A stretch of 64,000 nucleotides of DNA from Serripes groenlandicus (Eukaryota; Mollusca; Bivalvia; Cardiida; Cardiidae). Position 1 is the stretch's first letter, and the number at the start of each line of letters is the position of its first letter. Under the pieces are notes generated by a model. It had not been told where the DNA came from. It made no database searches and saw nothing but the letters and a program-made list of their open reading frames with translations. A program made the translations under genes and the position numbers. Positions 1 through 11,238 of this stretch are shown here, in pieces. The stretch covers positions 38,554,734 through 38,618,733 of the forward strand of contig JASEVX010000007.1 of the NCBI GenBank assembly GCA_031761405.1, in the 5' to 3' direction.

Positions 1-1245
1 CCTTAAATTTGGCCTAGTGACCTAGTTTTTGACCCGACATAACCCAGTTTCAAACTTGACCTAGATATTATCAAGACAAACTTTCTGACAAAGTTTCAAC
101 ATGCTCAAGTTTAAAATATGGCTTCCAGAGTGTTAACAAGATTTTCCTTAAACTTGGCCTAGTGACCTAGTTTTTGAACCGACATGACCTATATTTGAAC
201 TTGGCCTAGATATCACTAAGACAAACATTCTGACAAAGTTTCAACATGCTCAAGCCAAACATGCGGCTTCCAGAGTGTTAACAAGATTTTCATTAAATTT
301 GGCCTAGTGACCTAGTTTTTGACCCGACATGACCAATATTCAAACTTGGCTTAGATATCATCAAGACAAACTTTCTGACAAAGTTTAAACATGCTCTAGT
401 TAAAAATGCGGCTTCCAGAGTGTTAACAAGCTTTATCTTCAATTGGCCTAGTGACCTAGTTGTTGACCCGACGTGACCTATATTCAGACTTGGCCTAGAT
501 ATCACTAAGACAAATTTTCTGATAAAGTTTGAAGATGCTCAAGTTTAAAATGAGGCTTCCAGAGTGTTGACAAGATTTTCCTCCAATTTGGCCTAGTGAC
601 CTAGTTTTTGACCTGACATGACCCATATTCAAACTTAGCCTAGATATCACTTAGACAAATATTCTGACAATGTTTCAACATGCTCAAGCCAAAAATGCGA
701 CTTCCCGAGTGTTAACAAGATTTTCCTTAAATTTGGCCTAGTGACCTAGTTTTTGACCTGACATAACCCAGTTTCAAACTTGACCTAGATATCATCAAGA
801 CAAACTTTCTGACAAAGTTTCAACATGCTCAAGTTTAAAATCTGGCTTCCAGTGTTAACAAGATTTTCCTTAAATTTGGCCTAGTGACCTAGTTTTTGAC
901 CCGACATGACCTATATTTGAACTTGGCCTAGATATCACTAAGACAAACATTCTGACACAGTTTCAACATGCTCAAGCCAAACATGCAGCTTCCAGAGTGT
1001 TAACAAGATTTTCATTAAATTTGGCCTAGTGACCTTGTTTTTGACCCGACATGACCCAGTTCCGAACTTGGCCTAGTTTTGATGGAGATATATCTTCTGA
1101 TAAACTTTCATGAAGATTGGATGTAAAATGTTGCCTCTAGAGTGTTTACAAGCAAATATTGAAGACGGACGACAGACGACTGATGACGGACAAAAGGCGA
1201 TCACAAAAACTCACCTTGAGCACTTTGTGCTCTGGTGAGCTAAAA
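1..1245. repeat. Tandem array of ~144-bp units with a pearl-type end
   Basis: About eight head-to-tail units, each with 'ggcctagtgacctag', 'gacaaa..ttctgacaaagtttcaacatgctcaag' and 'agagtgttaacaag' blocks. Unit starts ('acaagatttt') fall near 137, 281, 425, 569, 714, 858 and 1003. The array ends at about 1,150-1,245 in a 'gacggacgacagacgac' stretch and a 'tcaccttgagcac...gtgctctggtga' hairpin. The same kind of end bounds other arrays here (12.2, 43.5, 46.4 kb). It looks like one end of a non-autonomous pearl/Helitron-like bivalve element that begins left of the window. Confidence 0.75.
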
Positions 1246-1344
1246 AGCAGAAGTCGGGAAAGTGAAAAATGTGGAAAAGGACAAATTCTCAAGCAAATTT
1301 CATCAATATCTTATGATACAATACCATTTGTTCAAGAATTCATT

Positions 1345-1571
1345 TACCCCTTTCCAACCTATTGATGCATGTTGACACATTTGAAACAGACAACTTTTGA
1401 AAACATTATGACAAAAGGAGAGATTGCTCAAAAAGGGCCATTTCTCCATTTGCCACAATCTTTTCAATATATTTTTTAGTAAGTATATCTTCATTTCTAG
1501 ATATTTTTTAGATCTTGAGTAAATGACTTAAGTCGTCTGCTGCAGATTTGATGAATGTGGGAAAGGGCTAA
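1345..1571. mobile_element. TTAA MITE, family A, diverged copy
   Basis: Begins 'ttacccctttcc' and ends 'gggaaagggctaa'. It keeps the inner 'ttttgaaaacattatgacaaaaggag' and 'gtcgtctgctgcag' blocks of the family. The target duplication has decayed. Confidence 0.75.
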
Positions 1572-1580
1572 GCCTAACCA

Positions 1581-1972
1581 TATAACCCTTTACAGATGAC
1601 TATTGATGCTTCTACAACACAAAACTCATTAAATCACTGTGTGAAAAGGAGAAATCGCTCAAAATCACCAATATTTCCTTTCCCCCATATGCTTCCAACT
1701 CGGTATCAATTTTATTCCTCAAGCTTTCAACCCTTTCCCTCATACGACAATTCTGCAGCAGACAATGTATGTCTGTCTATATTAATTGGCTAAAAATACA
1801 GTAAGTGTTTAAATCAGTTTGGAAATAAAGTTAAGTAAATAAGAGTTGAAATCATTGTGGCAATTGAAGAAATTGCTTGTTTTGTGCAATTTCTCCTTTT
1901 GTCAGTGTTTTCAAATGTCATCTGATGCATGGACCTCAGAAAGCATTTGTATGGAGGAAAGGCTTTATCTGA
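1581..1972. mobile_element. Two family A MITE fragments
   Basis: A 5' piece at about 1,581-1,690 is followed by a longer copy at 1,729-1,972 starting 'ccctttccctcatacgac'. The second retains the 'gaagaaattgcttgttttgtgcaatttctcc' core hairpin region. The right end is diverged. Confidence 0.6.
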
Positions 1973-2033
1973 GCAATAAGGGAGACATTGTGGATGAAAG
2001 ATGTGTTTATTCCATCTTGATGAGGCCTCTATA

Positions 2034-2124
2034 TCATTGCACATTTTTACCCACCGGTTCAATCTCGGCATAGATGTGTTCCTCCGGTTCAGGACCCTCC
2101 AATGGACGTCTCACCGATATATTT
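2034..2124 (-). CDS. PLXDC: PLXDC-like terminal exon (cytoplasmic tail)
   Basis: Acceptor 'cttgttattcag' ends at 2,125 on the minus strand. The first base completes the AG left by the previous exon. Twenty-nine further codons and TGA (2034-2036) follow. The tail is acidic and proline-rich and contains IYAEIEPVG, the best family signature of the gene. Confidence 0.7.
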
Positions 2125-5025
2125 CTGAATAACAAGAAATTTACCACAATTACAGTACATTGGCAGCATTGTGGCAAAAAGGAGAAATTACTTATTCTCC
2201 TTTCATAAAAATGATTTCAACTGTATTATTCTACTGCAGAAAAATCAAATACTATCAACATAAACAATAAATCTTTAGCTGACAATGTTGTAAACATCTA
2301 AGAAAAAATATGGAAAATCTCTTTAATTACCCCTTTCCCTCATATAGACGCTTTCTGACGCCTCTGCAGCAGACGGCTATTTGAAAACATAGTGACAAAA
2401 GAAGAAATTGCACAAAACGTGCAATTTCTCCTTTTGCCACAATGTTTTCCTCTTTTTGTCATAGGTTATCCATTCACTTATGGAGATTTTCTATGTTTCG
2501 ACAGAATACGTTCAAAGTCATCTGCTGCAGAATTGTTGTATGAGGGAAAGGGTTAAAAGAAGGTTTGATTAATGAATGGAGTTAAAAAAAACATTGTAGT
2601 AAAAGGGGAAGCTTCTGCTAATAAGTAATATGCATATGCATATGAGACAGAATTGACAGTTTAGAAAAGACCATCTTAGCAAGTCAATGCTGCTTTGTCC
2701 TTAACATTCCCACCTACATGTACATTTATATGGGAATGTATTGGGAATGTTATTTGTAAAAGTACCCTTGACTTATACAGATGGGATCGGACATTTTCAT
2801 AGGAAGTAATTTGAGAGGAAAGCACTTATGATGTGGACAAGAATATCTACAGCTATTATATAGTAACCTTGTTTCACAGTATTAACCCTTTCCCACATTA
2901 TAGACTCATTTTTACACATCTGCACAAGACTACTTTTTAAAACATTGTCGCAAAAGGTGAAATTGCTAAAGATGAGCAATTTCTCCTTGTGCCAAAAATG
3001 TTTTCAGCCTTTCTCAGTAACTATACCGAGGGCTTGGCGTGAAATGGTTGTAACTAAAAACTTATTTCGAAAACCCTGGTTATGGGGCAATTTTGACCCC
3101 TTTGTAAACAATGCAAATTTAGGTGCCATTGCTCAGAACGAGCAATTGCACCTTAATTTCCATTGTTTACCAAGAAAAATGATTTAACGCTTTTAAAGAC
3201 TTAGGGAATTCTCAATAATTGAAAGAGTAGTTCTAAATCATTGCAACAGAAAAAGAAATTGCTCATTCCTTTTTTTTTCACTCTTTTTTATAACATATTT
3301 AAGAAAATAATTGAAGTGTAAATTTTTACAGGACTTGAAAAGCACATTATCAAGTTGAAGTTGATTCATTGAATAGGGTTTAATGCCGTTTTCAACACTT
3401 TTTCAGTCATATTGTGGCGGCCAGTTCACCTACTCATGTGTTTCCTGGAATTTGGCTGCTTTTAACATAGACTGTTAGCCCTTTGGTGGAAGATGAATGA
3501 CGATCATTACAATGACTTTTGTCAAATGTCAGAACAAATGTTTGCCGAGCTGGGGTTTGGACTCACAACCCTTGGAGTGACAACCCAGTATACTAATGAC
3601 TGAGCTGAGTTGAATAAAATGGTCTAGATTCCGGAAATTATTTCCTAAGAAAATCAGCTTTCTTACATGATAAAGAGCACTTAATATGCATATCTATAAG
3701 TTTTACCTTTTCCCATATTAGACAAATCTGCAGACTACAGCATCTAGATGAAAATATGTAATAAACCCTTTCCGACATATAGACACAAACTGACACCTAA
3801 GATGCAGACAGTTTTTGAAATTATTGTGGCAAAAGGATAATTTGCTCATGATGAGAAAGTCCTTCATTTGCCACTATTATTTTAACTATTCATTTCAATA
3901 AATGTACTTTCATTTAATGAGATTTTTCATATTTTTGCAAAGATGTTTTCAAAGTCGTCTGCCTCAGATTTGATTATGTGGGAAAGGTATATTAAGTGAA
4001 CATTTTATAATTAAATAGAGTTGAAAACATTTTGACCAAATAAGAAATTAATCTTCATGAGCAATTTCTCCTTTCATCAAAATGTTTCCAGATGCTGTCT
4101 GCTGCAGATGCTTCGAGATGATTGGGAAAGGGATACCAGTAGATTTCCAAGATAATTCACCTGTCTCTATTTTTCTTGGATCGCCTACACAGCAGTATAC
4201 AAAACCCTACGAACAAGAGAAAGCACACAAGCACCCCTACAGTAATCCCAATCAGCTTTAACACTTCTGTGGAGGCTTCAGATACCGCTTCCCCAGACCT
4301 CGGTGCTGCAAATAAAAATAAAAATCATCATGTTCATTAGCTCTTTTACTGTTATAGATGACTTTTGATGACTACGAAGCAGTAAATACACATATTTTTT
4401 TTTATTGTAAAATAATATGATTGCGTATTTATTTGAAGTATACAAAAATAGTCATGTATTTCAATTGCGAGCAAATTCTTCTTTTACCACATGTTTTCTG
4501 AAGTCCTTTGCTGTAAATGTGACTGCAGGTTGGAATGTATTCATTAACCCTTTCCCACATATAGACGCTTTCCGACACCTATGCAGCAGACGCCTTTTTG
4601 AAAACATTGTGGCAATAGAAGAAATTGCTCAAAATATTCAATATATAATTTTCATTTATAGAGACTTTCCATATTTTTGCACAGATGATTTCAAAGTTGT
4701 CTGCTGCAAAATTTGTTGTATGTGGGAATGTATTAATTAATACAAATAAGCTTTTACAGAGTTACCCATCTCTAGAGCAACAACATACCTCTGCACTGTA
4801 CACAAAACAGGTACATGTAACAATGATGTTACAATATACGAAACTTACTTGTACTTGTTATGTTGACAACCACGACTGGCCTGGCTGTAACTGTGGTGAA
4901 TTTGCTGGTGAATGGTCGAACAGTTGATGTTGTTGTTGTAGATGTGGTGGAAGGCGGTGATTGTGTGAACAGATTCCCATTCCCGTCTTCAAATTGCACT
5001 TGGGTTCTTTCATAATCCCATTTTT
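2034..5025 (-). CDS. PLXDC: PLXDC/TEM7-like type I membrane protein, last three exons (partial)
   Basis: Three minus-strand exons (4849-5025, 4161-4305, 2034-2124) join in phase into one frame ending in TGA. The product has a short ectodomain end, a Thr/Ser-rich mucin-like stalk, one hydrophobic helix of about 24 residues followed by a basic stop-transfer (CRRSKKNR), and a roughly 35-residue tail. The tail motif EEHIYAEIEPVG matches the YAEVEPVG/YAEVEPSG motif near the C-terminus of vertebrate plexin-domain-containing proteins 1/2, which also have a Thr-rich stalk before the membrane. PLXDC proteins are cell-surface receptors with a nidogen-like and a PSI domain; those upstream exons were not found and should lie on the minus strand at higher coordinates. 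The tyrosine motif could act as an SH2-binding or sorting signal (inference). Both introns contain family A MITEs. Membrane topology is strongly supported; the family call rests on the tail motif and layout. Confidence 0.65.
2327..2556. mobile_element. TTAA MITE, family A, full length
   Basis: About 230 bp with terminal inverted repeats CCCTTTCCCTCATA / TATGAGGGAAAGGG. TTAA is intact on the right and TTAC on the left. A core palindrome (gaaattgcac..gtgcaatttc) lies a third of the way in. Cut-and-paste into TTAA with CCC-starting ends suggests piggyBac-type mobilisation (inference). Confidence 0.85.
2882..3027. mobile_element. Family A MITE, 3'-truncated by a family B element
   Basis: Starts at TTAACCCTTTCCC and keeps the core hairpin. 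It stops at 3,027 where the family B end 'gagggcttggcgtg' begins, so B inserted into or replaced its right half. Confidence 0.65.
3028..3202. mobile_element. Foldback MITE, family B, partial
   Basis: Terminal block 'gagggcttggcgtgaaatgg', then 'ttgacccctttgtaaacaatgc', then a strong hairpin (taggtgccattgctc / gagcaattgcacctta). Shares all blocks with copies at 32,668 and 43,044. The far terminal repeat is missing. Confidence 0.7.
3381..3615 (-). mobile_element. tRNA-derived SINE (family 1), minus orientation
   Basis: Tail 'gggtttaatgccgttttcaacac' is at the low-coordinate end. The tRNA-like head is at the high end: reverse-complement of 'gactgagctgag', with a 'gtttggactcacaaccc' B-box region. 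Diverged copy of the SINE at 13,332-13,586. Confidence 0.6.
3703..4133. mobile_element. Nested family A MITEs
   Basis: An outer copy (left part 3,703-3,760, right part about 4,000-4,133 ending 'gattgggaaaggga') is split by an inner copy at about 3,762-3,997 ('aaaccctttccgacat...tgtgggaaaggt'). The outer left arm breaks just after 'agatgaaaatatg' and its right half resumes at 'agagttgaaaacatt', so one family member transposed into another. Confidence 0.65.
4161..4305 (-). CDS. PLXDC: PLXDC-like exon encoding the transmembrane helix
   Basis: Minus strand acceptor 'ttatttgcag' and donor 'GACAG|GTGAAT'. The exon has 145 bp: 2 nt completing a Thr codon, 47 codons, 2 nt left over. It encodes a short juxtamembrane segment, a helix rich in I, V, L, F and G, and the basic anchor CRRSKKNR. 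Phases match both neighbours. Confidence 0.75.
4545..4737. mobile_element. TTAA MITE, family A, internally shortened
   Basis: Left end ATTAACCCTTTCCCACATATAG. Right end 'gtatgtgggaatgtatta'. The central core hairpin is mostly deleted ('attgctcaaaatattcaat'). It lies in the intron between the PLXDC-like stalk and membrane exons. Confidence 0.75.
4849..5025 (-). CDS. PLXDC: PLXDC-like exon: end of ectodomain and Thr-rich stalk
   Basis: Minus strand acceptor 'tgttttacag' and donor 'ACAA|GTAAGT' (strong consensus). The 177 bp have phase 1 at both ends, usual for extracellular modules. It encodes KWDYERTQVQFEDGNG, then a stalk of repeated Thr/Ser/Pro (TTSTTTTSTVRP) and a valine run with an N-glycosylation sequon (NIT). 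The leftover A pairs with CA of the next exon. Confidence 0.7.
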
Positions 5026-5068
5026 CTGTAAAACAAAATTCCCAGGTTATGGGTCAATATTTATAATA

Positions 5069-5250
5069 CTTAACCCTTTCCCTCATACGGCAATTCTGCA
5101 GCAGACGACTTTGAACTTATTTTGTGTAAAAATGGAAAATCTCTTTAATTAAATGGATCACCTATGACAAAAAGTGGAAAACATTGTGGCAAAAGGAGAA
5201 ATTGCACGTTTTGTGCAATTTCTTCTTTTGTCACTATGTTTTCAAAAAGC
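5069..5250. mobile_element. Family A MITE, right end missing
   Basis: TTAACCCTTTCCCTCATACGG start, 'ctgcagcagacgactttgaac', and an intact core hairpin (gaaattgcacgttttgtgcaatttc). The sequence diverges after 'gttttcaaaaagca', so the last ~45 bp are lost. Confidence 0.75.
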
Positions 5251-5289
5251 ATAAAAATATATCAATGGATTTTGTAATTACCACAAACA

Positions 5290-5650
5290 GTTGCTCACCT
5301 TAGGGAGAAGATGTGTCATATGAAAGATCAAGGATAACAGCTTCTAAATTCACTTCAAATTGTTTATTAATGGATAGGATAATCTCTATTTTTCCTGTTT
5401 TGGACCTTTGACCCTGAAATGTGACCTTAACCTTAAGCTACAATTGTGGACTTTTATATGCTACATTTTAATGATACTAACAAACAATCCTGGCAATTTT
5501 TTTGAAAATCCACTGTCAGATGAATTGTAAATTTATACCTCCGATAAGCTTTATTTTACCCATGTTTGACCTTTGACCTGGATTTGTGACCTTGGCCGTT
5601 GAGAGCCACATTTATGTTTATCAAGATAAAACAATTGTGCTAGTTTATTT
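5290..5650. repeat. Degenerate pearl-type repeat segment
   Basis: About two diverged units, each with 'gacctttgaccctga'/'gacctttgacctgga' and 'tgtgaccttaacc'/'tgtgaccttggcc', starting with a 'gctcacctta' end motif. Direct TGACCT half-sites recur, as in the 34-kb and 49-kb arrays. Confidence 0.45.
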
Positions 5651-6114
5651 CAAAATGTTATCATAGATCTATACATGTAGAATATGCAGTGCTGATGAGC
5701 TTAGACATACACAAACATGAACAAAATTGACATTTGCGTGACTATGTCAGGCTGAACAGAAGTGAAATTGACAAAATAACAAACCATTACAAGTCAAGTG
5801 TTGGATATCTTTAAGGACGAAACCGGGAATCGGTATCCAACCCTAATTTACAACATGTGAAAATGACTTTTGTCTGTATTGCTGTTAAATACTAAATTAA
5901 CTATTTTTTCGGCTATGTTTATTATATAATATATAAGAAGTAGAAAAATAAACATTCATTTTGTTGATATTTAACCCAGTTTTACCTACCAAAAAAATGA
6001 GGACAATATTTAGACTTGAAATATGAAAAAGTAGTGCAAAAGATTCAAACTCAGTTTTCATAGTAAATTAAACTAGAACTATCAATCATTGAATGTGATT
6101 ACTACCCCCGAGCG
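5651..6114. other. AT-rich stretch, nothing recognised
   Basis: No supported exon, repeat boundary or RNA gene was seen on either strand. Confidence 0.4.
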
Positions 6115-7855
6115 TCACCCTGATAGGAAAGGTAGTGGAATATTAAGAAACCCCACCCTAAATTCCAACTTGTAGTTTTAAAGATAATCTCCAGACAAGA
6201 AAAAAGTAAGAAAGGGCGATGAAAATTATTCTATGAACAAGAAAATGCAACAAAGGGCAATAAATCTGTAATTAGCTAAATTAGAGTTATGGTTCTTGTT
6301 TACTGCACTTCCTCTCAATGTGTTGTATCATAGTATGAAGCTTTATTAAATTCCATCCAGTAGTTTTGAAATTATTCTACACTCAACAAAAAGTAACAAA
6401 AGGCAATAATTGTATGTAAATTAGAGTTATGGTTCTTAATCACTGCACTTCCTCTCATTTTTTATTAGATTCAATCTATTAGTTATTAAGTTATTCTCCG
6501 GACAAGAAAAAGTAACAAAGGGCAATTACTCTGTAATTATGTAAATTAGAGTTATGGTACTTGTACACTGCACTTCCTCTCATTGTGCTCTACCATTGTA
6601 TGCAGTTTTATCAGATTCCATCTATTAGTTATAAGTACATCTCCGGACAAGAATAAATAACAAAGGGCAATAGCTCTGTATTTAGGTTAAGTAGAGTTAT
6701 GGTTCCTGTACACCATACTTCCTCTCAATGTGTTGTATCATCGTATGAAGTTTTATTAAATTCCAACAATTAGTTTTAAAGCTATGCTCCGGACAAGACT
6801 CGATCTACAAACAAGAAAAAGTAACAAAGGGCAATAACTCTGTAACTAGAACTAAAGACTAGAACTGAAGATGATAAATACCCCCAAAACAGCACCTTGA
6901 CTCAAAATATGGCTTCCGACCGACCAACAAAATACACCGCACTTCCTCTCAATGTGTTGTATCATCCTATGAAGTTTTATTAATTTCCAACAATTTGTTT
7001 TAAAGTTATGCTCTGGACAAGACTCTACGAATAAGAAAAAGTAACAAAGGGCAATAACTCTGTAATTATGTAAATTAGAGTTATGGTTCTTGTACACTGC
7101 ACTTCCTCTGATTATGCTCTACCATTGTATGCAGTTTTATTAGATTCCATCTGTTAGTTATTACGTAATTCTCCGGACAAGAAAAAGTAACAAAGGGCAA
7201 TAACTCTGTATTTAGATTAAATAGAGTTATGGTTCCTGTACACTGCACTTCCTCTCAATGTGTTGTATCATCCTATGAAGTTCTAATAAATTCCAAGAAT
7301 CAGTTTTAAATGTTATGCTCCGGACAAGACTCTACGAACAAGAAAAAGTAACAAAGGGCAATAACTCTGTAATTATGTAAATTAGAGTTATGGTTCTTGT
7401 ACACTGAACTTCCTCTCATTATGCTCTACCATTGTATGCAGTTTTATTAGATTCCATCTGTTAATTATTAAGTTATTCTCCGGACAAGAAAAAGTAACAA
7501 AGGGCAATAACTCTGTATTTAGATTAAATAGAGTTGTGGTTTCTGTACACTGCACTTCCTCTCAATGTGTTGTATCACCCTATGAAGTTTTATTAAATTC
7601 CAACAATTAGTTTTAAAGTTATGCTTCGGACAAGACTCTATGAATAAGAAAAAGTAACAAAGGGCAATAACTCTGTAATTATGTAAATTAGAGTTATGTT
7701 TCTTGTACACTGCACTTCCTCTGATTATGCTCTACCATTGTATGCAGTTTTATTAGATTCCATATTAGTTATTAAGTAATTCTCCGGACAAGAAAAAGTA
7801 ACAAAGGGCAATAACTCTGTATTTAGATAAAATAGAGTTATGGTTTCTGTACAAA
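6115..7855. repeat. Dimeric tandem array (two ~150-bp subunits)
   Basis: About eleven units with the constant block 'agtaacaaagggcaataactctgtaatta'. From about 6,900 on, two subunits alternate: A has 'cattatgctctaccattgtatgcag', B has 'caatgtgttgtatcatcctatgaag' and an extra 'gactctacgaacaag'. The higher-order period is about 305 bp. Short frames here are by-products of the repeat. Confidence 0.8.
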
Positions 7856-7899
7856 GCATTTTTTGCTACAGCAGCTTGACATTTAATGGGAATGTTTAT

Positions 7900-8826
7900 C
7901 TAAATGATATCTAAGCCAATTTCGAATATGGATCATGTAGGGTCAAAAACTAGGTCACTAGGACTAGGCCAAATTGAAGGAAAATCGTGTAAACACTTTG
8001 GATGAAATTTGGTCAGAATGTTTGTCTGAATTATATCTAGGTCAAGTTCGAATATGGGTCATATTGGGTCAGAAACAAGGTCAATAAAGGAAAATATTGT
8101 TCAAACTCCGGAGGCCGCATTTTTACTTTGAGCAAGTTGAATATTTGTCAGAATATTGTCTTGATGATATCTAGTCCATGTTGGAATATGGGACCTAAAT
8201 ATCTTTAAGACAAACATTCTGACAAACTGCTTAAGCAAAAATTGCGACCTCTGGAGTGTTAACAAGATTTTCCTTCAATTTGACCTAGTGACCTATTTTT
8301 TGACCCAACATGACCCTTGATCAAACTTGACTTACATATCATCAAGACAAACATTCTGACAAAGTTTCATCATGCTCAAGTTAAAAATGCAGTATCAAGA
8401 GTGTTAACAAGATTACCCTTCAATTTGGCCTAGTGACCTAGTTTTTAACCCGGCATGACCCATATCCGAACTTGGCCTAGATATCATTTAGACAAACATT
8501 CTGACCAAATTTCAAGTTGCTTAAGCAAAAAAAGCGGCATCCAAAGTGTTAACAAGATTTTCCTTCAATTTGGCCTGAGACCTAGTTTTTGACCCCACAT
8601 AACCCATATTCGAACTTGGCCTAGACATCATTTAGCTCAACATTCTGACCAAATTTGCTGAAGCAAAACATGAGTTAACAAGATTTTACCTCAATTTGGC
8701 CTAGTGACCTAGTTTCTGACCCAATATGACCCATATTTAAACTTGACCTAGATATCTTTAAGACAAACATTCTGACAAAATTTCAACATGCTCAAGTTGA
8801 AAATGTGGCCTCTACAGTGTTAACAA
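7900..8826. repeat. Inverted copy of the 144-bp array family
   Basis: Units at about 7,905-8,165 read in the opposite direction ('aaactaggtcactaggactaggcc') to those at 8,190-8,826 ('ggcctagtgacctag'). The array therefore folds back on itself near 8,165-8,215. Several units are shortened. Confidence 0.65.
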
Positions 8827-9056
8827 GACAGGGCCTTTTTTCCAGAAATTGTGAAGAGGCCTTAGCCTTTCATTTTGGGAAATTTTAGCAGCATTTTTTG
8901 CCAAATTGGGAAAAATTAGACATATAACATGTGGCTATATAAATAGTCCTTTTTACAATAACTTAAGACTTTTGGTTTATATAATGCAATTAAACAATCA
9001 TATTACCTATATCTTAATATATATATAAGCATAGACTCAAACCACATGATACCCTA
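8827..9056. other. Unassigned, AT-rich
   Basis: A 'gaagaggccttagcc' / 'gggaaattttagcagc' stretch without recognisable boundaries or a supportable exon. Confidence 0.3.
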
Positions 9057-9300
9057 ATCCAGCCCTATCATGCATCTGTCTTGGGAACGGGAGATCAGGG
9101 TTAAATCCCCAGTCAGGTCATACCAAAAACTTTAAAAGAAGTAGTAATGGTTTCTCTTCTCCAGGGGATCAAGATTGCGGGGATAGGACCAAGTCCTGAT
9201 GCATCTGTGTCAGAATATATAAAACTGCATGGAGTACTGGTAATTCACCCAGAAATCGCCTTCATAGTATGGCTGAAAATACTGTTGAAAGTGGCATAAA
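9057..9300 (+). mobile_element. SINE-like element (family 3), diverged
   Basis: Head region with 'gggttaaatccccagtcagg' (B-box-like). Body with 'ggtcataccaaaaactttaaaagaagtagtaatgg' and 'ggagtactggtaattcaccca', shared with 12,037-12,235 and 47,806-48,080. Ends 'actgttgaaagtggcataaaata'. Confidence 0.5.
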
Positions 9301-9401
9301 ATACTATTCAAACAAATAAACCTATCATGACCTCACACACTCACAAGTCCTTCACTACCATTGAACACTTTATAATATGTCCGTTATGGTAAACACATTG
9401 T

Positions 9402-9797
9402 TATCCCTTTTCCCACAGGCAGACATATTTTGATTAATCTACAGACATTTTTAGAAATATTGTTCATAAAAGAGAAAATTGCTCATTATAAATGTTTTCA
9501 AAAACGCTGCAGTCTGCATCAAAATGCTTTTATAAATTCCAAAACTGCCTAACTGTTTGTTGCATGAATGTGTAATTTTACTTTCATTTATGGAGATTCA
9601 TAATTTTGCCTTGAGGGTTTCTATTTATTTATTTATTTATTGGGGTTTTACGCCGCTTTCAACATGATTTCAGTTATATCACGGCGACAGTTCACTTATT
9701 CATGATCCCTGGGTAAACAAACCAGTACTAGGCTAGAAAATGTACCTTGCCTTGAGGGTTCCATCTACGGATTTGTTGTATGTTGGAAAGTGGGTTT
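9402..9797. mobile_element. Family A MITE interrupted by a SINE tail
   Basis: Left end 'cccttttcccacaggcagac', right end 'ttgttgtatgttggaaagtgggtt'. A minus-oriented SINE 3' part (about 9,618-9,750: 'ggggttttacgccgctttcaac...ggctagaaaatgtaccttgcc') sits inside. 'ttgccttgagggtt'-like words repeat on both sides, consistent with a target duplication. Confidence 0.5.
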
Positions 9798-9929
9798 AAA
9801 TTACTACATGTACTTGAGTTTCACTCAGTACATATGGCAGATGGACTTTCATTCCTTTCCATGAGATAGTTATGTTCAATATCTACAATAACCATACCAG
9901 GCAAGACTTTGGTAACCCTGACTCAGAGA

Positions 9930-10135
9930 TTAACCCCTTTCCCACATTCGGACACTTTCTGACGTCTCTGCAGCAGAAAACATTTTGAAAACATTGTGAC
10001 AAAGAAGATATTGTTCATAAATGTGTTCAACTGTTTTCAATTATTGCTCTTTCATTTGTAGAGAGGTTTTATATTTTTGACTAAATATTTTCAAACTTGT
10101 CTGCTGCAGATTTCCTAAATGTGGGAAAGAGTTAA
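9930..10135. mobile_element. TTAA MITE, family A
   Basis: ATTAACCCCTTTCCCACATTCGG at the left and 'aatgtgggaaagagttaa' at the right, TTAA on both sides. The core hairpin is eroded. Confidence 0.75.
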
Positions 10136-10419
10136 CGGGTGCGTGTCTCCTAATCTGAAGATCCTGAGGTCAAAATTTGGGACTTACACACACAAATGTG
10201 CATGAGTACTGAACTGCTTGAGCACATGTATCAAGAAGCAGTTATCAAAAAATGATTAAAACACTTGTTTTAATAAATTGCTTCATAATTGATGTAAAAA
10301 AAATACATGTACATGTAAGTTTGAAGACTTTAATATATATAGTTATTTAGGTAAAAACAAGAGTTTACAAAGAACATGTAGATACATGTCACCTGCATAT
10401 CAATCACTAAAATGAAAGC

Positions 10420-10645
10420 TCTACTAAAACCCTTGCAGCAGACAACTTTTGACAACATTGTGACAAAAGGAGAAATTGCTGAAAGTGATCAATTTCTCGT
10501 TTGGCCAGTGTTTTTAACTTTTTTCACTAATTTAGTAATTATACCATCCTTTATAGAGATAATATTTCCAGAAATTCTTGTGTTGTTGCCTAGATGTATT
10601 CAGTCATCTTCTGCAGATTTGTTGTATGTCAGGGAAAGGGTTAAA
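10420..10645. mobile_element. Family A MITE, left end eroded
   Basis: 'cttgcagcagacaacttttgac', core 'ggagaaattgctgaaagtgatcaatttctcg', and right end 'gtcagggaaagggttaa'. Confidence 0.7.
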
Positions 10646-11010
10646 ATTTAATGGTGAAAATAAGAGTGCTCAAAGGAACATCTACATATCAGCAGCCAAA
10701 ACAATCACTACAAAAAGTAAAATGAAAGCTTTACAGACAGAAAGACAGACAGACAAACAATTGAGAAGCAAGTCTCCATGTGTTATGTTTCCCTGTCAAA
10801 GAAGGCAAAACAGAAACAAAACACTACCAGTGACCATATAAATGTAACAAATAAGATGTGTACCAGTTCAATGCATAAACTTAGCTGCAGGAAACAAATA
10901 CTTGTGTTTTTATGAGCTGTAGATAGAAAAATGTACTGACTTCCCTATAGTGTCATCCTAATGACCCTTATGTCACAGCACTGTACTTATGGGGAAGGAC
11001 GTCAACAGAA
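10646..11010. other. Unassigned
   Basis: Mixed sequence with a short 'cagacagaaagacagacagacaaa' low-complexity run near 10,734. No supportable gene. Confidence 0.35.
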
Positions 11011-11238
11011 CCCCATCCCTTTCCTTCATACAACTAACCTGCTACAGAAATTGTCTTCGGGGAAATATGGTCAATCTCTGTACATACAAGTGTTAACTAT
11101 TGAAAAGACTTGAAAATAGTGAGGCAAAAAAGGTAAAATTGTTCATTATACATGTATAATTATGATGACTTCAAGTCGTCTGCTGTAGATGTGTCAAAAT
11201 ATGCCTACTTCAGACTCAGTAAATGTGGGAAGGGTAAC
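11011..11238. mobile_element. Family A MITE, strongly decayed
   Basis: 'catccctttccttcatac' start, 'gtcgtctgctgtagatgtg' inner block, 'aatgtgggaagggtaac' end. Recognisable only by comparison with its neighbours. Confidence 0.5.
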
